Position numbers and translations under genes: made by a program. From Anthonomus grandis grandis (Eukaryota > Arthropoda > Insecta > Coleoptera > Curculionidae), in the NCBI RefSeq assembly GCF_022605725.1, contig NC_065552.1, positions 31,445,879-31,509,878 of the forward strand: 64,000 nucleotides of DNA. The letters run 5' to 3'. Below, one piece after another: positions 49,101 through 50,927 of the stretch; position 1 is the first letter of the stretch, and every line of letters starts with the position of its first letter. The notes beneath the pieces were generated by a model that was not told the DNA's origin, did not search any database, and worked only from the letters and a program-made list of their open reading frames with translations.

Positions 49101-50927
49101 GAACATTGTTAATCTGACAATTAGAAAAAAAGATTTTTTTTAATTATTGGATGGAATAAAACAATATACATTTATATGTATAATTCTATCATTTATTCAT
49201 ATAAAACTAGATAGGAAAACATAAGAATTGAGTATCTTAATCTTCAGCCTCACTGGATTCGTCTAGGAAGTTGGTTTCCACTCGGTCAATTTTTTTATCA
49301 TCTCGTGTTTTGGTAAGCAAACCTGGTTATGAACTTTACAACTTTTTATTTATTTTATAATATAGTACTAAAAGGAAAACGAACCCGAGTGTAAACTATC
49401 TCCTAACATGTCAGGTGTTATGACGATATCTTTGTATGCGTCTGAAAGTTGGTTATCAACGAATCGCTAACAAACCAAAAAACCAAACTAAGTTTCTTCT
49501 CCACAAAACACATTTTCTGTTTCATACTTTTCATTTTTCAGTTCTGTTCCATAGTTTACAAAAAAATAAATCCAGAGAAGTTAAATCGGGATTCCGAGGC
49601 CAGGCGATTGTACCTTCCTTACCTTTCCCTATGGTAAAAATACCCCTCTCCCTTACTACCTAATGAAATGTTACCTCCATAGGTATAGGAACTTCTTGTC
49701 AATTCTTACCTGCTTTTGCCATGCCATTTACGTATACTATTAGTGTAAGTGTCGGTAATAATTTAATGTTTATTGGTTAGCATAAGTTATTGCCGTTTGA
49801 TTTTTAAATTAAAGCATAATGCACACAATTTTGCCACATTTTTCATCAAAATCAAAGTTTTTCGTTTTTTATTTTGAGTTATTTCTTTGTAAATATGGTT
49901 TTAAAAGCTGGTAAATGGGTTTTAATCGCATTTAAAATAAGACAAGTTTTATGCACGTAGAGGACAGAAAAGTGAGAGAAAAATAAGTTTCAGTGAACTC
50001 GTCAAAAATCGACAAATAAAATTTTGATATGGTTCCCATTCAGAGTGCGACCTCCATTTATATGATTTTTTGTCGATAAAATAGAACGTATAAGTGGGTA
50101 AAATATCGTAAATCGAACACCTTACACACTATATACGGAGTTGTCGAGCATTTTTTTATAATATAGTTCTTGTAACTCTGTTATTGATATGTAACTATCA
50201 ATTTGAACGTGAAATATTAAAATACTTAATTTTTCTTCTAGGCCCATAACATCTCCTGTCAGGCCCTCTGGCATACCAGTCCTAGTTTCACCAGCGACCA
50301 AACTGACAGCCAGTAAAATTCCCTCGAATATCGCCACAAAACAGCTAAAAGGTGCAGTGAAAAACTCACCAGCTAAAAAACCCGGTTCTAGAACGAGTAG
50401 GGTTGACCAGGTGGAGGGAACCCACGCCGTTCAGAGGCCGAGTAGTTTACCGTATAACAAACCATCGACGGTGAACGGGATGCAATCCAAAGGGGTGCCG
50501 CAGAGGAGGGCGGCGAGTAGTTCGTTGAGTAGACGTCCGATTTCGGTGGTTGGAGCGAGGAAAACGAGTACTCCAAAGTAAGTATTTTTACGAGTGAAAA
50601 ATGTACGAGTGAGAGTTATTACTACTTTGCATAATTATGATAATTTTGTCTATATAATTTTTTGAGCACGTTCCTTATGCTGCATAGAAAAAAGTTATTG
50701 TTCTAAAACCAAATTGAAAGAAGCTAAAACTATTTAAATTTTCTTGTAGAACAGTCCGGACGTTGAATCACCGCCTGCCATCCGAAAGCGGACACCTATC
50801 ATATAACGAGGGCGAAATACTCAAAGTCGTCCTCGAGGTGGACGATAAATGGCTGTTATGTGCACGTGGCACTCAAAAAGGTCTCGTGCCCAAATCGGCC
50901 GTTATACCCGACACCGAAAAGTTCTGA
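1152..50927 (+). CDS. RUSC2: RUSC1/RUSC2 (iporin)-like RUN and SH3 domain protein, whole multi-exon gene
   Basis: Twenty-one coding exons join in phase: 1152-1161 (tentative), 5697-5847, 11096-11300, 13431-13526, 18085-18313, 18373-18509, 22213-22395, 23283-23484, 23564-23838, 28016-28530, 30651-30863, 35321-35501, 35556-35858, 40307-40462, 40525-40726, 42447-42680, 44639-44934, 46748-46971, 47036-47338, 50242-50577, 50750-50927. The sum is 4,629 nt, about 1,542 residues, close to vertebrate RUSC2 (about 1,500). Order: a long Ser/Asn-rich, presumably disordered N-terminal two-thirds; a RUN domain at roughly residues 990-1180 (LINGVMDAVDQIMQHF, WQVVEASSQQGPLTKAL, FNAFIFGLLNVRSL, LQPLAFLPFQFDLLF); a basic Ser/Pro linker; a C-terminal SH3 at about 1490-1540 (HLSYNEGEILKV, KGLVPKSAVIP). 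RUSC proteins are known AP-4 vesicle accessory factors and Rab1/trafficking adaptors; that role is inferred here by homology. RUN followed by a terminal SH3 is diagnostic. The first exon is the weakest part of the model. Confidence 0.9.
1162..3311. other. RUSC intron 1, left part
   Basis: AT-rich intron sequence. Short ORFs at 1958-2316 and 2689-2871 have no recognisable similarity or splice context. I see nothing supportable here. Confidence 0.5.
3312..4873 (+). mobile_element. Tc1-like DNA transposon with IR/DR ends
   Basis: TA target duplication (3310-3311 and 4874-4875). The ends read CAGTATCAGACAAAAAT on the left and its complement on the right. A second copy of the core GACAAAAATNAAGC-AC lies inside each end: outer 3320-3336 and 4849-4865, inner 3513-3529 and 4666-4682. 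This gives the inverted-repeat/direct-repeat layout known from Sleeping Beauty and Tc3-like elements. It encloses a broken DD34E transposase. It sits in RUSC intron 1. Confidence 0.9.
3628..4623 (+). pseudogene. Tc1-type DD34E transposase, broken
   Basis: Starts MPCGKSFSIDLKERIIASYK with a paired-type HTH, a GRPRKTS hinge at 3805-3830, and a clean open frame to 3950. It then shifts frame; LFSDESKFNLYKSD carries the first Asp and FQHDN the second. WPAQ-stop-PDVNPIENLW carries the Glu, 34 residues after the second Asp. The last block ends QVIANKGLWTKY at the stop 4621-4623. At least one frameshift near 3945, another near 4130, and an in-frame TAG near 4414 make it non-functional. Confidence 0.9.
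4876..5696. other. RUSC intron 1, right part
   Basis: AT-rich. I see no gene, transposon end or structured repeat before the acceptor at 5696. Confidence 0.4.
5697..5847 (+). CDS. RUSC2: RUSC exon 2
   Basis: Acceptor TTTTTTTCAG ends at 5696 and donor GTAAGA starts at 5848. The frame reads SELGVPRMSPDSDCNS... to QWFLDYG, ending with two bases of a codon. It contains the alternative start ATG at 5705. The donor is only 22 bp from the 2.57-kb mariner element at 5870. Confidence 0.8.
5870..8443 (-). mobile_element. Mariner-like DD41D element with 594-bp terminal inverted repeats
   Basis: Full-length element: TA duplication at 5868-5869 and 8444-8445, ends CAGGGTGAG...CTCACCCTG. Left TIR is about 5870-6463 and right about 7850-8443, with only scattered mismatches. 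Each TIR contains several further ACACCCTG(T)/CAGGGTGT motifs. The middle holds an open transposase on the - strand. The few TIR mismatches and open frame suggest a fairly recent insertion. It lies 22 bp inside RUSC intron 2, next to the splice donor. Confidence 0.93.
6564..7622 (-). CDS. Mariner-superfamily DD41D transposase, open reading frame
   Basis: 352 codons, uninterrupted. Residues 1-120: two HTH units (FVLGEANKNCLLAQRLSREK; RRLALLSDVSQTTVNRT). Catalytic core: MYSDEATFKSNG (first Asp), WFQQDGAPPHFHRAV (second Asp), RSCDLTPLDFFLWGYLKDK (third Asp). I count 41 residues between the second and third Asp, hence DD41D rather than classic mariner DD34D or Tc1 DD34E. The frame runs about 14 codons upstream of this ATG without another ATG, so the native start may have been lost. 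A Phe run (ELFFFFAKE) looks like a small in-frame insertion. Possibly active; not proven. Confidence 0.92.
   Translation of the reverse strand: MIFVLGEANKNCLLAQRLSREKYPQRRTPDSRSFRVVMDRFITTGSVDLPKRNVANRVANEGKELFFFFAKEILLQIEEDPHIGSRRLALLSDVSQTTVNRTTRKYKYHPYHIKLHQELHNQDFQLRVTFCEWLLRKIEINPNFVNYIMYSDEATFKSNGAVNRHNMHYYATENPHWVREVQHQNHWSLNVWCGIHNNRIIGPYFFNEPLNGHSYRVFLQQQLPELLEEVNLQERQSMWFQQDGAPPHFHRAVREYLDQEYPQRWTGRGGFVAWPPRSCDLTPLDFFLWGYLKDKVYATKAITREDMIIRIRDDCQTVTPGMLYHVRQNIIKRINICIEQGGHIFKHLLNRN
8446..9770. other. RUSC intron 2, unannotated stretch
   Basis: AT-rich with no coding signal. A short inverted pair (GATACCTATGTAG near 9425 and CTACATAGGTAC near 9460) forms a possible small hairpin. 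Nothing else is supportable. Confidence 0.4.
9771..9945 (-). repeat. Penelope-like terminal fragment with hammerhead-like hairpin
   Basis: On the - strand, CTGATGA (9858-9852) is followed by a perfect hairpin GGACAT/ATGTCC and then AAAA in place of GAAA. This is the layout of hammerhead ribozymes in Penelope-like element ends, with one core G changed. No coding remnant adjoins it. Confidence 0.45.
9946..11095. other. RUSC intron 2, unannotated stretch
   Basis: AT-rich. Contains microsatellite-like ATTAATAATAATAATTAT near 10535. An inverted pair CTTCAGATAT/ATATCTGAAG lies just before exon 3 (about 11010-11078) and could fold. No gene seen. Confidence 0.4.
11096..11300 (+). CDS. RUSC2: RUSC exon 3
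   Basis: Two nearby acceptors keep the frame: CTGTTTTTAG ending at 11095, and TTACAG ending at 11101. They differ by two codons (Y-R). The exon encodes DGCTNHHTSILSIPESYEAG... and ends LSQE before donor GTTAGT at 11301. Acidic and low-complexity, with no known fold. GC content is clearly above that of the flanks. Confidence 0.8.
11459..13041 (-). mobile_element. Penelope-like element (RT + GIY-YIG), decayed
   Basis: Bounded by inverted repeats: a perfect 21 bp (GGCCATCAAATTCGAACCTTT at 11459-11479, complement at 13021-13041) that extends to about 45 bp with mismatches. Between them, on the - strand, lie Penelope RT blocks and a GIY-YIG endonuclease piece. Stops and frameshifts break the ORF. 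It occupies RUSC intron 3. Confidence 0.85.
11528..12990 (-). pseudogene. Penelope-type reverse transcriptase/GIY-YIG endonuclease, broken
   Basis: From the 5' side (high coordinates): RVHRNPTDP; CQKSKSNMPIRPV (PKIHK-like block); AQLISLDVKKLFPSIPVADC (RT motif A) at 12621-12500; FKQKEGMSLA (G-x-xMG block) near 12370; FYKRCVDYLCVIWNGDE at about 12300, where the catalytic YVDD has become CVDY; IKFTIEREQSNTLPLD; then YVGQSGRKISTRISEHK (GIY-YIG region) at 11680-11620. Loss of the second catalytic Asp and several breaks make it inactive. Confidence 0.85.
13431..13526 (+). CDS. RUSC2: RUSC exon 4
   Basis: A 96-nt exon in phase 0 on both sides. Acceptor TTTCCACAG ends at 13430 and donor GTATAC begins at 13527. 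Encodes TNRQGESFAEVSG... through SPHGSSQ. Skipping it would keep the frame. Confidence 0.75.
14417..15110 (-). pseudogene. Mariner-like transposase, broken and internally deleted
   Basis: 5' part at about 15000-14830: SRYFGCSRKNIQRVLHKYGH (HTH). Then GRMSLNVLFGILRNRLIGP at about 14740-14680, and INWPPYSPDLTLLDSFLWGY at about 14600-14540 with the last catalytic Asp retained. The block carrying QQDG is deleted (LENEGSHG joins directly). Frameshifts are also present. Confidence 0.8.
15365..17392 (+). mobile_element. Non-LTR retrotransposon (CR1/Jockey-like), 5'-truncated, nested
   Basis: Coding traces on the + strand: SNAIGFDEISNSFLKVF near 16320; KLKVAKVIPLYKKGDTNDYS and NYRAISLLSSLFKF at 16450-16545 (RT fingers); LLYSWGMSSGASRIFLMQKY near 16810; and a C-terminal block FLKRRLKSYLLEKLAI near 17170. 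The 3' end is a TTA microsatellite (17350-17383). The middle of the RT, including YADD, is missing. It inserted into the right TIR of the mariner element. Confidence 0.8.
17531..17683. mobile_element. Fold-back element, short copy
   Basis: Starts TCTGTATTGTTGTGACGAAT, followed by inverted arms GAGTTACTTATTTTATTGGG... and its complement (about 46 bp) around a short A-rich centre. Flanked by a 14-bp direct repeat CACAACCTTTATAT (17511-17524 and 17684-17697), with six extra A between the left repeat and the element. A longer sibling lies at 25691. Confidence 0.75.
17698..18084. other. RUSC intron 4, right end
   Basis: The stretch 17800-17900 is less AT-rich (GGCTTTTTGCCGAGGCTGGA) and looks repeat-derived, but I cannot assign it. 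No coding signal. Confidence 0.3.
18085..18313 (+). CDS. RUSC2: RUSC exon 5
   Basis: Acceptor CGTTTTTAG ends at 18084 and donor GTAATG starts at 18314. The exon reads GDDCSANSTSMSIC..., a Cys-containing stretch (DLHDMMLTCQANKDNYTIAF) and an acidic end (YSEESDYHD). It ends in phase 1, completed by AT of the next exon. Confidence 0.8.
18373..18509 (+). CDS. RUSC2: RUSC exon 6
   Basis: Separated from exon 5 by a 59-nt intron. The acceptor ends at 18372 and donor GTAAAC starts at 18510. Encodes KSSSNQSGSLNAEMNQ... to FTTWSKLK. Phase 0 at the 3' end. Confidence 0.8.
18931..19100. repeat. Mariner terminal remnant
   Basis: TACAGGGCGGTCTAGTTTCG and, 110 bp later, ATAGGGTGTCAATG resemble the CAGGGTG-type mariner ends seen intact elsewhere in the window. 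No matching partner end was found. Solo or decayed terminus. Confidence 0.4.
19673..19842. repeat. Small inverted-repeat (MITE-like) element
   Basis: TAACACAACCACTACAAG (19673-19690) is complemented imperfectly by CTTGTATAGTTGTGTTA (19826-19842). The interior has further GTAATTAC/CTTGTAATT symmetry. It lies just upstream of the Harbinger pseudogene and could be that element's terminal region. Boundaries uncertain. Confidence 0.4.
19960..20816 (+). pseudogene. PIF/Harbinger (HARBI1-like) transposase, broken
   Basis: N-terminal block FNFLSDGEFKERFRLSRQQF. After a frameshift near 20190, GGQYHGLCDMHGVSKMTVCR (HTH). Then GFPEVCGAVDGTLINIDAP (first Asp), WPGSVHDARVLRNS (second Asp), VILGDSAYPLKQWL and FNRTHKRTRRVLENAFGILK (Glu region): the DDE_4 nuclease order of Harbinger transposases. 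One frameshift and an in-frame TGA at 20589-20591 inactivate it. RUSC intron 6. Confidence 0.9.
20817..22212. other. RUSC intron 6, unassigned repeat-like sequence
   Basis: The 21250-21880 part is richer in GC than the surroundings and has a 109-codon ORF (21556-21885) that I do not recognise. A loose repeat CGTGCTAGGTTTCTTTC / CGCGCTAGATTTCCTCG occurs at 21538 and 21857. Possibly a decayed transposon; no assignment. Confidence 0.3.
22213..22395 (+). CDS. RUSC2: RUSC exon 7
   Basis: Acceptor AAATTTAG ends at 22212, donor GTAAGT starts at 22396, phase 0/0. Encodes KRNSDDHLRRPSGNNNN..., the short motif LKSQSMPNLRRQK (a Ser-x-Pro/basic patch that could be a phosphorylation or 14-3-3 type site) and KDENSLSNSS. 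Confidence 0.8.
22396..23282. other. RUSC intron 7
   Basis: AT-rich, no coding or structured element recognised. Confidence 0.4.
23283..23484 (+). CDS. RUSC2: RUSC exon 8
   Basis: Acceptor TTTTCTTTAG ends at 23282 and donor GTACAT starts at 23485. Encodes IENTIKRRPVKVFDIHHQTQ, a Ser-rich stretch, then HPNFSLVKLFMKQKSMSQE. Ends in phase 1. Confidence 0.82.
23564..23838 (+). CDS. RUSC2: RUSC exon 9
   Basis: A 79-nt intron precedes it. The exon starts GT-ATG-TCC, completing a Gly codon, and encodes MSLTTDQLSSSENWHASQSG... through acidic YDLIAEEPEDNSASES to NEPSVQK. Donor GTAAGT at 23839, phase 0. Confidence 0.82.
24050..24895 (-). pseudogene. Non-LTR reverse transcriptase fragment
   Basis: On the - strand around 24890-24780 the decayed string SIPQESMLGPIIFS (PQGSVLGPLLF block) is followed by a DDT site (YADDT remnant) and NYSFSP. 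Farther down are weak C-terminal traces (FEIPFTYDLAKVFNSLLS). Many stops. Abuts the Tc1 fragment at 24894. RUSC intron 9. Confidence 0.65.
24894..25494 (-). pseudogene. Tc1-like transposase, internally deleted
   Basis: The 5' half (25494-25096) encodes MGRKKSIITKFLNISKSAVT, a GRRRKTTPRMD hinge and QFGVNVRTVRNHLLDAGLFG. It then jumps to MKGKMNRLQYKEIL, WIFQQDNDPKHLSKLVKNRF (second Asp) and VLERPSQSSDLNP. The region with the first catalytic Asp (DES) is missing and the last Glu block is truncated at 24894. Confidence 0.88.
25691..26127. mobile_element. Fold-back element, long copy
   Basis: Same 27-bp head (TCTGTATTGTTGTGACGAAT...) and arms as the 17.5-kb copy. Inverted arms of about 78 bp start GAGTTACTTATTTT at 25718 and end at 26127. 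About 280 bp of AT-rich unique sequence lies between them. Flanked by 10-bp direct repeats CATTTAAGGA (25681-25690 and 26128-26137). No ORF. Confidence 0.78.
26138..28015. other. RUSC intron 9, right part
   Basis: AT-rich. Contains a short TCTAAAATTCTAAAATTCTA repeat at about 27080-27112. The string GTAAATAAACATAGCTAAAT near 27810 resembles a LINE 3' tail. No gene recognised. Confidence 0.4.
28016..28530 (+). CDS. RUSC2: RUSC exon 10 (largest exon)
   Basis: The 515-nt exon starts after TCTGTTTTTAG and ends at donor GTAAGT (28531), phase 2. It holds the best-ordered non-RUN segment: VYVLYPNYVLPDLEFL, ILVMPQNAPRVPIGQKQRPF, VEMLKRKGFTHVKDWDSLNI and LLPQEYRKILADVPEI. The segment looks folded rather than Ser-rich. 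I do not recognise a named domain in it. Confidence 0.9.
28531..29670. other. RUSC intron 10, left part
   Basis: AT-rich intron with no supportable element. The ORF 28590-28817 on the - strand is low-complexity. Confidence 0.4.
29671..30500 (-). mobile_element. Penelope-like fragment with hammerhead-like end
   Basis: - strand: DLILGKAGKGNCVVILDKK at about 29905-29850 matches the K-x-DKGN-VV-LD block near the start of Penelope RTs. The adjacent end (29706-29672) reads CTGATAA, hairpin TGCTCC-GTTA-GGAGCA, AAAACACG: a hammerhead layout with two core G to A changes. The rest of the RT is absent. Confidence 0.65.
30651..30863 (+). CDS. RUSC2: RUSC exon 11
   Basis: Acceptor CAATTTTTTTAG ends at 30650 and donor GTAAGT starts at 30864. 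Encodes CKKPSLNDTTTIPNN..., a Ser/Thr-rich tract and YRYDSVTSSEASLING. Phase 2 at both junctions. It lies between two Penelope-derived fragments. Confidence 0.82.
31016..31326. repeat. Penelope-derived inverted terminal unit
   Basis: About 32-bp inverted ends (AAATCAAAAGACAACAACA at 31017, complement at 31300-31322). The inner left end has CTGATAATGCTC-TTAG-GAGC (- strand, about 31110-31088). The inner right end has GGAGCGAAACGCG (31274-31286), the 3' half of a Penelope hammerhead. Looks like a head-to-head solo end. RUSC intron 11. Confidence 0.5.
31790..32060 (-). pseudogene. IS630-like (insect DDE_3 type) transposase N-terminal fragment
   Basis: - strand reading MEVFSPTKRCSNN then SLSEKVIIFNVHDCIKHDYP and FTVQEIVEWNGIGKSPFSN. 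This resembles the N-terminal SxxEKxIIxNVYxxF and V-E-GI-TV helices of an insect Tc1/IS630-like family. Related in style to the element at 45380. Stops present. Confidence 0.45.
32560..33060 (-). pseudogene. Non-LTR reverse transcriptase fragment
   Basis: - strand: LDVVFTDHARAFDKVDQDLL (RT motif A, YTDFSKAFD type) at about 32990-32930, then after a gap PNYVKHT and CLVFADYFKLFIHI at about 32720-32670, where FADD has become FADY. Jockey/CR1-like, decayed. RUSC intron 11. Confidence 0.75.
33061..35320. other. RUSC intron 11, right part
   Basis: Very AT-rich. A simple AATAAATAA tract occurs at 33980-34030. No gene or complete repeat recognised. Around 32846-32868 is a small perfect hairpin, GTTAAATAGCA/TGCTATTTAAC. 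Confidence 0.4.
35321..35501 (+). CDS. RUSC2: RUSC exon 12
   Basis: A long T-run plus TTTAG precedes 35321; donor GTAAGC starts at 35502. Encodes EKLPHCITTTPQAGVKCVNS, SPYIRGILRKAEINKRFSVY and EPSEEDLTGND. Phase 0 at the end. Confidence 0.85.
35556..35858 (+). CDS. RUSC2: RUSC exon 13
   Basis: Separated by a 54-nt intron. Encodes TTYNKRRSLPDPYYLNRMKR, an acidic Ser tract, then LMQLEEYLKLSGFSSTDED and ENLLQLRSYVSKFLALKINQ, likely an amphipathic helix. Donor GTAAGA at 35859, phase 0. Confidence 0.87.
36425..36545 (+). pseudogene. Mariner-like transposase C-terminal scrap
   Basis: Reads RWPPRSPDLILADFYFGAKL from about 36440, the WPPRSPDLTPLDFF-LWG block of the DD41D group with substitutions. 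Nothing upstream or downstream remains except short matching sequence (DEVYRKK in another frame). Confidence 0.7.
36590..37076 (+). mobile_element. LINE 3' end with AATA tail
   Basis: Coding traces RNLKQYRVFSLPFHSANY and SLSRFKSQIREIV are typical of the region after the RT in Jockey/CR1-like elements. A 3' UTR (GGGGTTGATCCCGTAAATAA) follows, ending in an AAATA repeat at about 37040-37075. 5'-truncated, + strand, RUSC intron 13. Confidence 0.75.
37606..39802 (+). mobile_element. Mariner-like DD41D element with 435-bp terminal inverted repeats
   Basis: TA duplication at 37604-37605 and 39803-39804. Ends CAGTG(T/A)(G/T)AGCCAAAAGTCC. Left TIR 37606-38040 and right 39370-39802 are nearly identical. 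Near the inner edge each has a palindrome-like TGTTGACAC...GTGTCAACA. An internal CAGGGTGGTCC is present in the right TIR only. Encodes a transposase interrupted once near its end. RUSC intron 13. Confidence 0.93.
38192..39268 (+). pseudogene. DD41D mariner-like transposase, one late stop
   Basis: Open from MPEKMNKLSETERIEILIMI for 334 codons. HTH blocks at residues about 10-100 (QVCEMFNTKYP, GRPSISEE), first Asp in IIFSDESTFCLNG, second in WFQQDGALPHFSKAM, third in PARSPDLTPLDFFLWG; 41 residues separate the last two. A TAA at 39194-39196 after QRIP is followed in frame by EMIRNVLREFESRLAYCQEV to a second stop at 39266-39268. All catalytic residues lie before the first stop, so a shortened protein could exist. 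Confidence 0.9.
39805..40306. other. RUSC intron 13, right end
   Basis: AT-rich. Shortened matches to mariner-type subterminal sequence (CTGTATCTCAGTAGCTG) are too weak to assign. Confidence 0.35.
40307..40462 (+). CDS. RUSC2: RUSC exon 14
   Basis: Acceptor ATATTTTTTAG ends at 40306 and donor GTAAGC starts at 40463, phase 0/0. Encodes DDSEHFGGKKCVSFAEKSGS..., then an Asn/Pro-rich linker and FLQQRNFQTKT. The VSFAEK peptide resembles PP1-docking RVxF motifs, which is conjecture only. Confidence 0.85.
40525..40726 (+). CDS. RUSC2: RUSC exon 15, start of the RUN domain
   Basis: A 62-nt intron precedes it (acceptor TTGCTTTCAG). After a linker (VADMTICEENENSPN) it encodes KRSLINGVMDAVDQIMQHF, the first RUN helix as in RUSC proteins. 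It ends in phase 1 before GTAAGT at 40727. Confidence 0.9.
41105..41270 (-). pseudogene. Mariner-like transposase scrap
   Basis: - strand reading GPIEWPSRSPDLTPLDFFL at about 41250-41180, then KTQPEQFQQRIVQECHAIS in a shifted frame. C-terminal fragment of the same DD41D-type group; no ends found. RUSC intron 15. Confidence 0.75.
41271..42446. other. RUSC intron 15, right part
   Basis: AT-rich sequence. The strings at 41360-41560 resemble mariner interior, but I cannot read a protein. No gene. Confidence 0.35.
42447..42680 (+). CDS. RUSC2: RUSC exon 16, RUN domain core
   Basis: Acceptor TTACCTTAAAG ends at 42446. Encodes DSSVNPSCAKLALTTLCPAL, YAVLSDGLKPCLETSFG, SVWQVVEASSQQGPLTKAL and NDLVMRINSEDVISEGLG. 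This matches the RUSC-type RUN block in which VVEAS and GP(S/L)TK are conserved. Donor GTAAGT at 42681. The following intron is almost wholly a Penelope-like element. Confidence 0.93.
42780..42820 (-). ncRNA. Hammerhead ribozyme motif (left Penelope end)
   Basis: - strand CTGACGA (42814-42808), stem II GCAAA-TAGAT-TTTGC, then GAAAC (42791-42787). The following triplet is ATA rather than GTC, so the cleavage site and stem III are altered. Inverted partner of the motif at 44479. Confidence 0.5.
42990..43902 (+). pseudogene. Penelope RT/GIY-YIG ORF remnant
   Basis: IFLDVVSLFTNIPTDVINIV at about 43005-43065 (RT motif A). FVFSNNYFQLNNDFYSQTQG leads into LEMGNSLSSICADL at about 43200-43240. After a heavily broken stretch, KLKTENLLIAHVIYRICDTW and CDKCYVGQTSRYLKDRLREH end at 43902; this is the GIY-YIG nuclease, with Tyr and Arg of the YVGQTSR-LK-R motif present. 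The YADD block is not readable. Confidence 0.87.
44479..44518 (+). ncRNA. Hammerhead ribozyme motif (right Penelope end)
   Basis: Core CTGAGGA (44484-44490), stem II GCAAA-TATAT-TTTGC, then GAAAC (44507-44511) and GTC, with GGCC after the likely cleavage site. All conserved core positions (CUGANGA, GAAA, NUH) are present. Stem III can be only the self-complementary ACGU, as in Penelope/retrozyme hammerheads thought to act as dimers. Confidence 0.6.
44639..44934 (+). CDS. RUSC2: RUSC exon 17, RUN domain C-terminal half
   Basis: Acceptor TTTTTTTTTAG ends at 44638. Encodes KFNAFIFGLLNVRSLDAW, RESILKKHYTADSLLVLSH, LDTMVAALQPLAFLPFQFD and LLFEYKQLHLSFKRMD. The FNAFI-GLLN-RSL and LQPLA-LPF motifs are the strongest RUSC signature in the window. 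Phase 0 before GTAATA. Confidence 0.95.
45380..46563 (+). mobile_element. IS630-like element, internally deleted, with spliced N-terminal gene remnant
   Basis: Terminal inverted repeats include a perfect AGCGTTGCACGTCA (45400-45413, complement 46530-46543), extending outward with mismatches to about 45380 and 46563. The interior encodes the N-terminal HTH and the acidic C-terminal tail of an insect transposase; the catalytic middle is gone. RUSC intron 17. Confidence 0.65.
45646..46167 (+). pseudogene. IS630/Tc1-like transposase N- and C-terminal pieces with introns
   Basis: Exon 1 from MPKQLNSRCQE to PIAFTLTAFVRE (with an early stop) ends at donor GTAAGG (45764). Exon 2 after TTTCTTGCAG (45825) reads RVAEALRLNIATVSRISCKI and KRVTDCTIFDTAAIRNTIY, then ends at GTAAGT (46004). 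A C-terminal exon carries IGNDDRDSSSSETESDQQ and TAA (46165-46167). The order VRE-RVAEAL...TVSRI and FDKAAIRRTI-like text is typical of an insect transposase family. No DDE residues remain. Confidence 0.55.
46748..46971 (+). CDS. RUSC2: RUSC exon 18
   Basis: Acceptor GTTTCCCTAG ends at 46747. Encodes HSTSPSFKQFFSAKYTQSPK, SDVISAVTLRNISEASGYKE and GMLNFKLGEDVNNVAKKR. Donor GTATTT at 46972 (weak), phase 2. Confidence 0.85.
47036..47338 (+). CDS. RUSC2: RUSC exon 19
   Basis: A 64-nt intron precedes it. Encodes WSSIATNSKLFQVYDRLAKD, a charged linker, and RRFKKLQQKWEMLSKES followed by SPPPSPTHVGNKSKIPR. KLQQKWEML looks helical and the tail is a Pro/Ser basic linker. Ends AG, phase 2. Confidence 0.87.
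47668..48787 (+). mobile_element. Mariner-like element, decayed
   Basis: Left end CAGTGTGTCCAAGATAAAG at 47668. A start MERALLSEEKFDMIK at 48240 is followed by broken frame. WFQQNG near 48525 shows the second Asp changed to Asn; then RSPDITPLDFFFWDYFKN at 48598-48651 keeps the third. Most of the core is deleted. No matching right TIR was found. RUSC intron 19. Confidence 0.7.
48788..50241. other. RUSC intron 19, right part
   Basis: Two overlapping ORFs at 49436-49663 have no recognisable similarity. No repeat boundaries. Nothing further supportable. Confidence 0.4.
50242..50577 (+). CDS. RUSC2: RUSC exon 20, basic Ser/Pro linker
   Basis: Acceptor TTCTTCTAG ends at 50241. Encodes PITSPVRPSGIPVLVSPATK, KGAVKNSPAKKPGSRTS and SLSRRPISVVGARKTSTPK. 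Strongly basic and disordered-looking, a common style for microtubule-associated linkers; that function is not shown here. Donor GTAAGT at 50578. Confidence 0.87.
50750..50927 (+). CDS. RUSC2: RUSC exon 21, C-terminal SH3 domain and stop
   Basis: Acceptor TTTTCTTGTAG ends at 50749. Encodes TVRTLNHRLPSESGHLSYNE, GEILKVVLEVDDKWLLCARG and TQKGLVPKSAVIPDTEKF, then TGA (50925-50927). It keeps the SH3 plan (L-Y/F-x-GE-I-L, W, GLVP). The usual ALYDY is replaced by LNHRLP, as in RUSC family SH3 domains, so canonical PxxP binding may be altered. Confidence 0.93.

Noticed and set aside
50122..50337. - strand ORF opposite RUSC exon 20
   Set aside because: Antisense of a clear coding exon with conserved phase.
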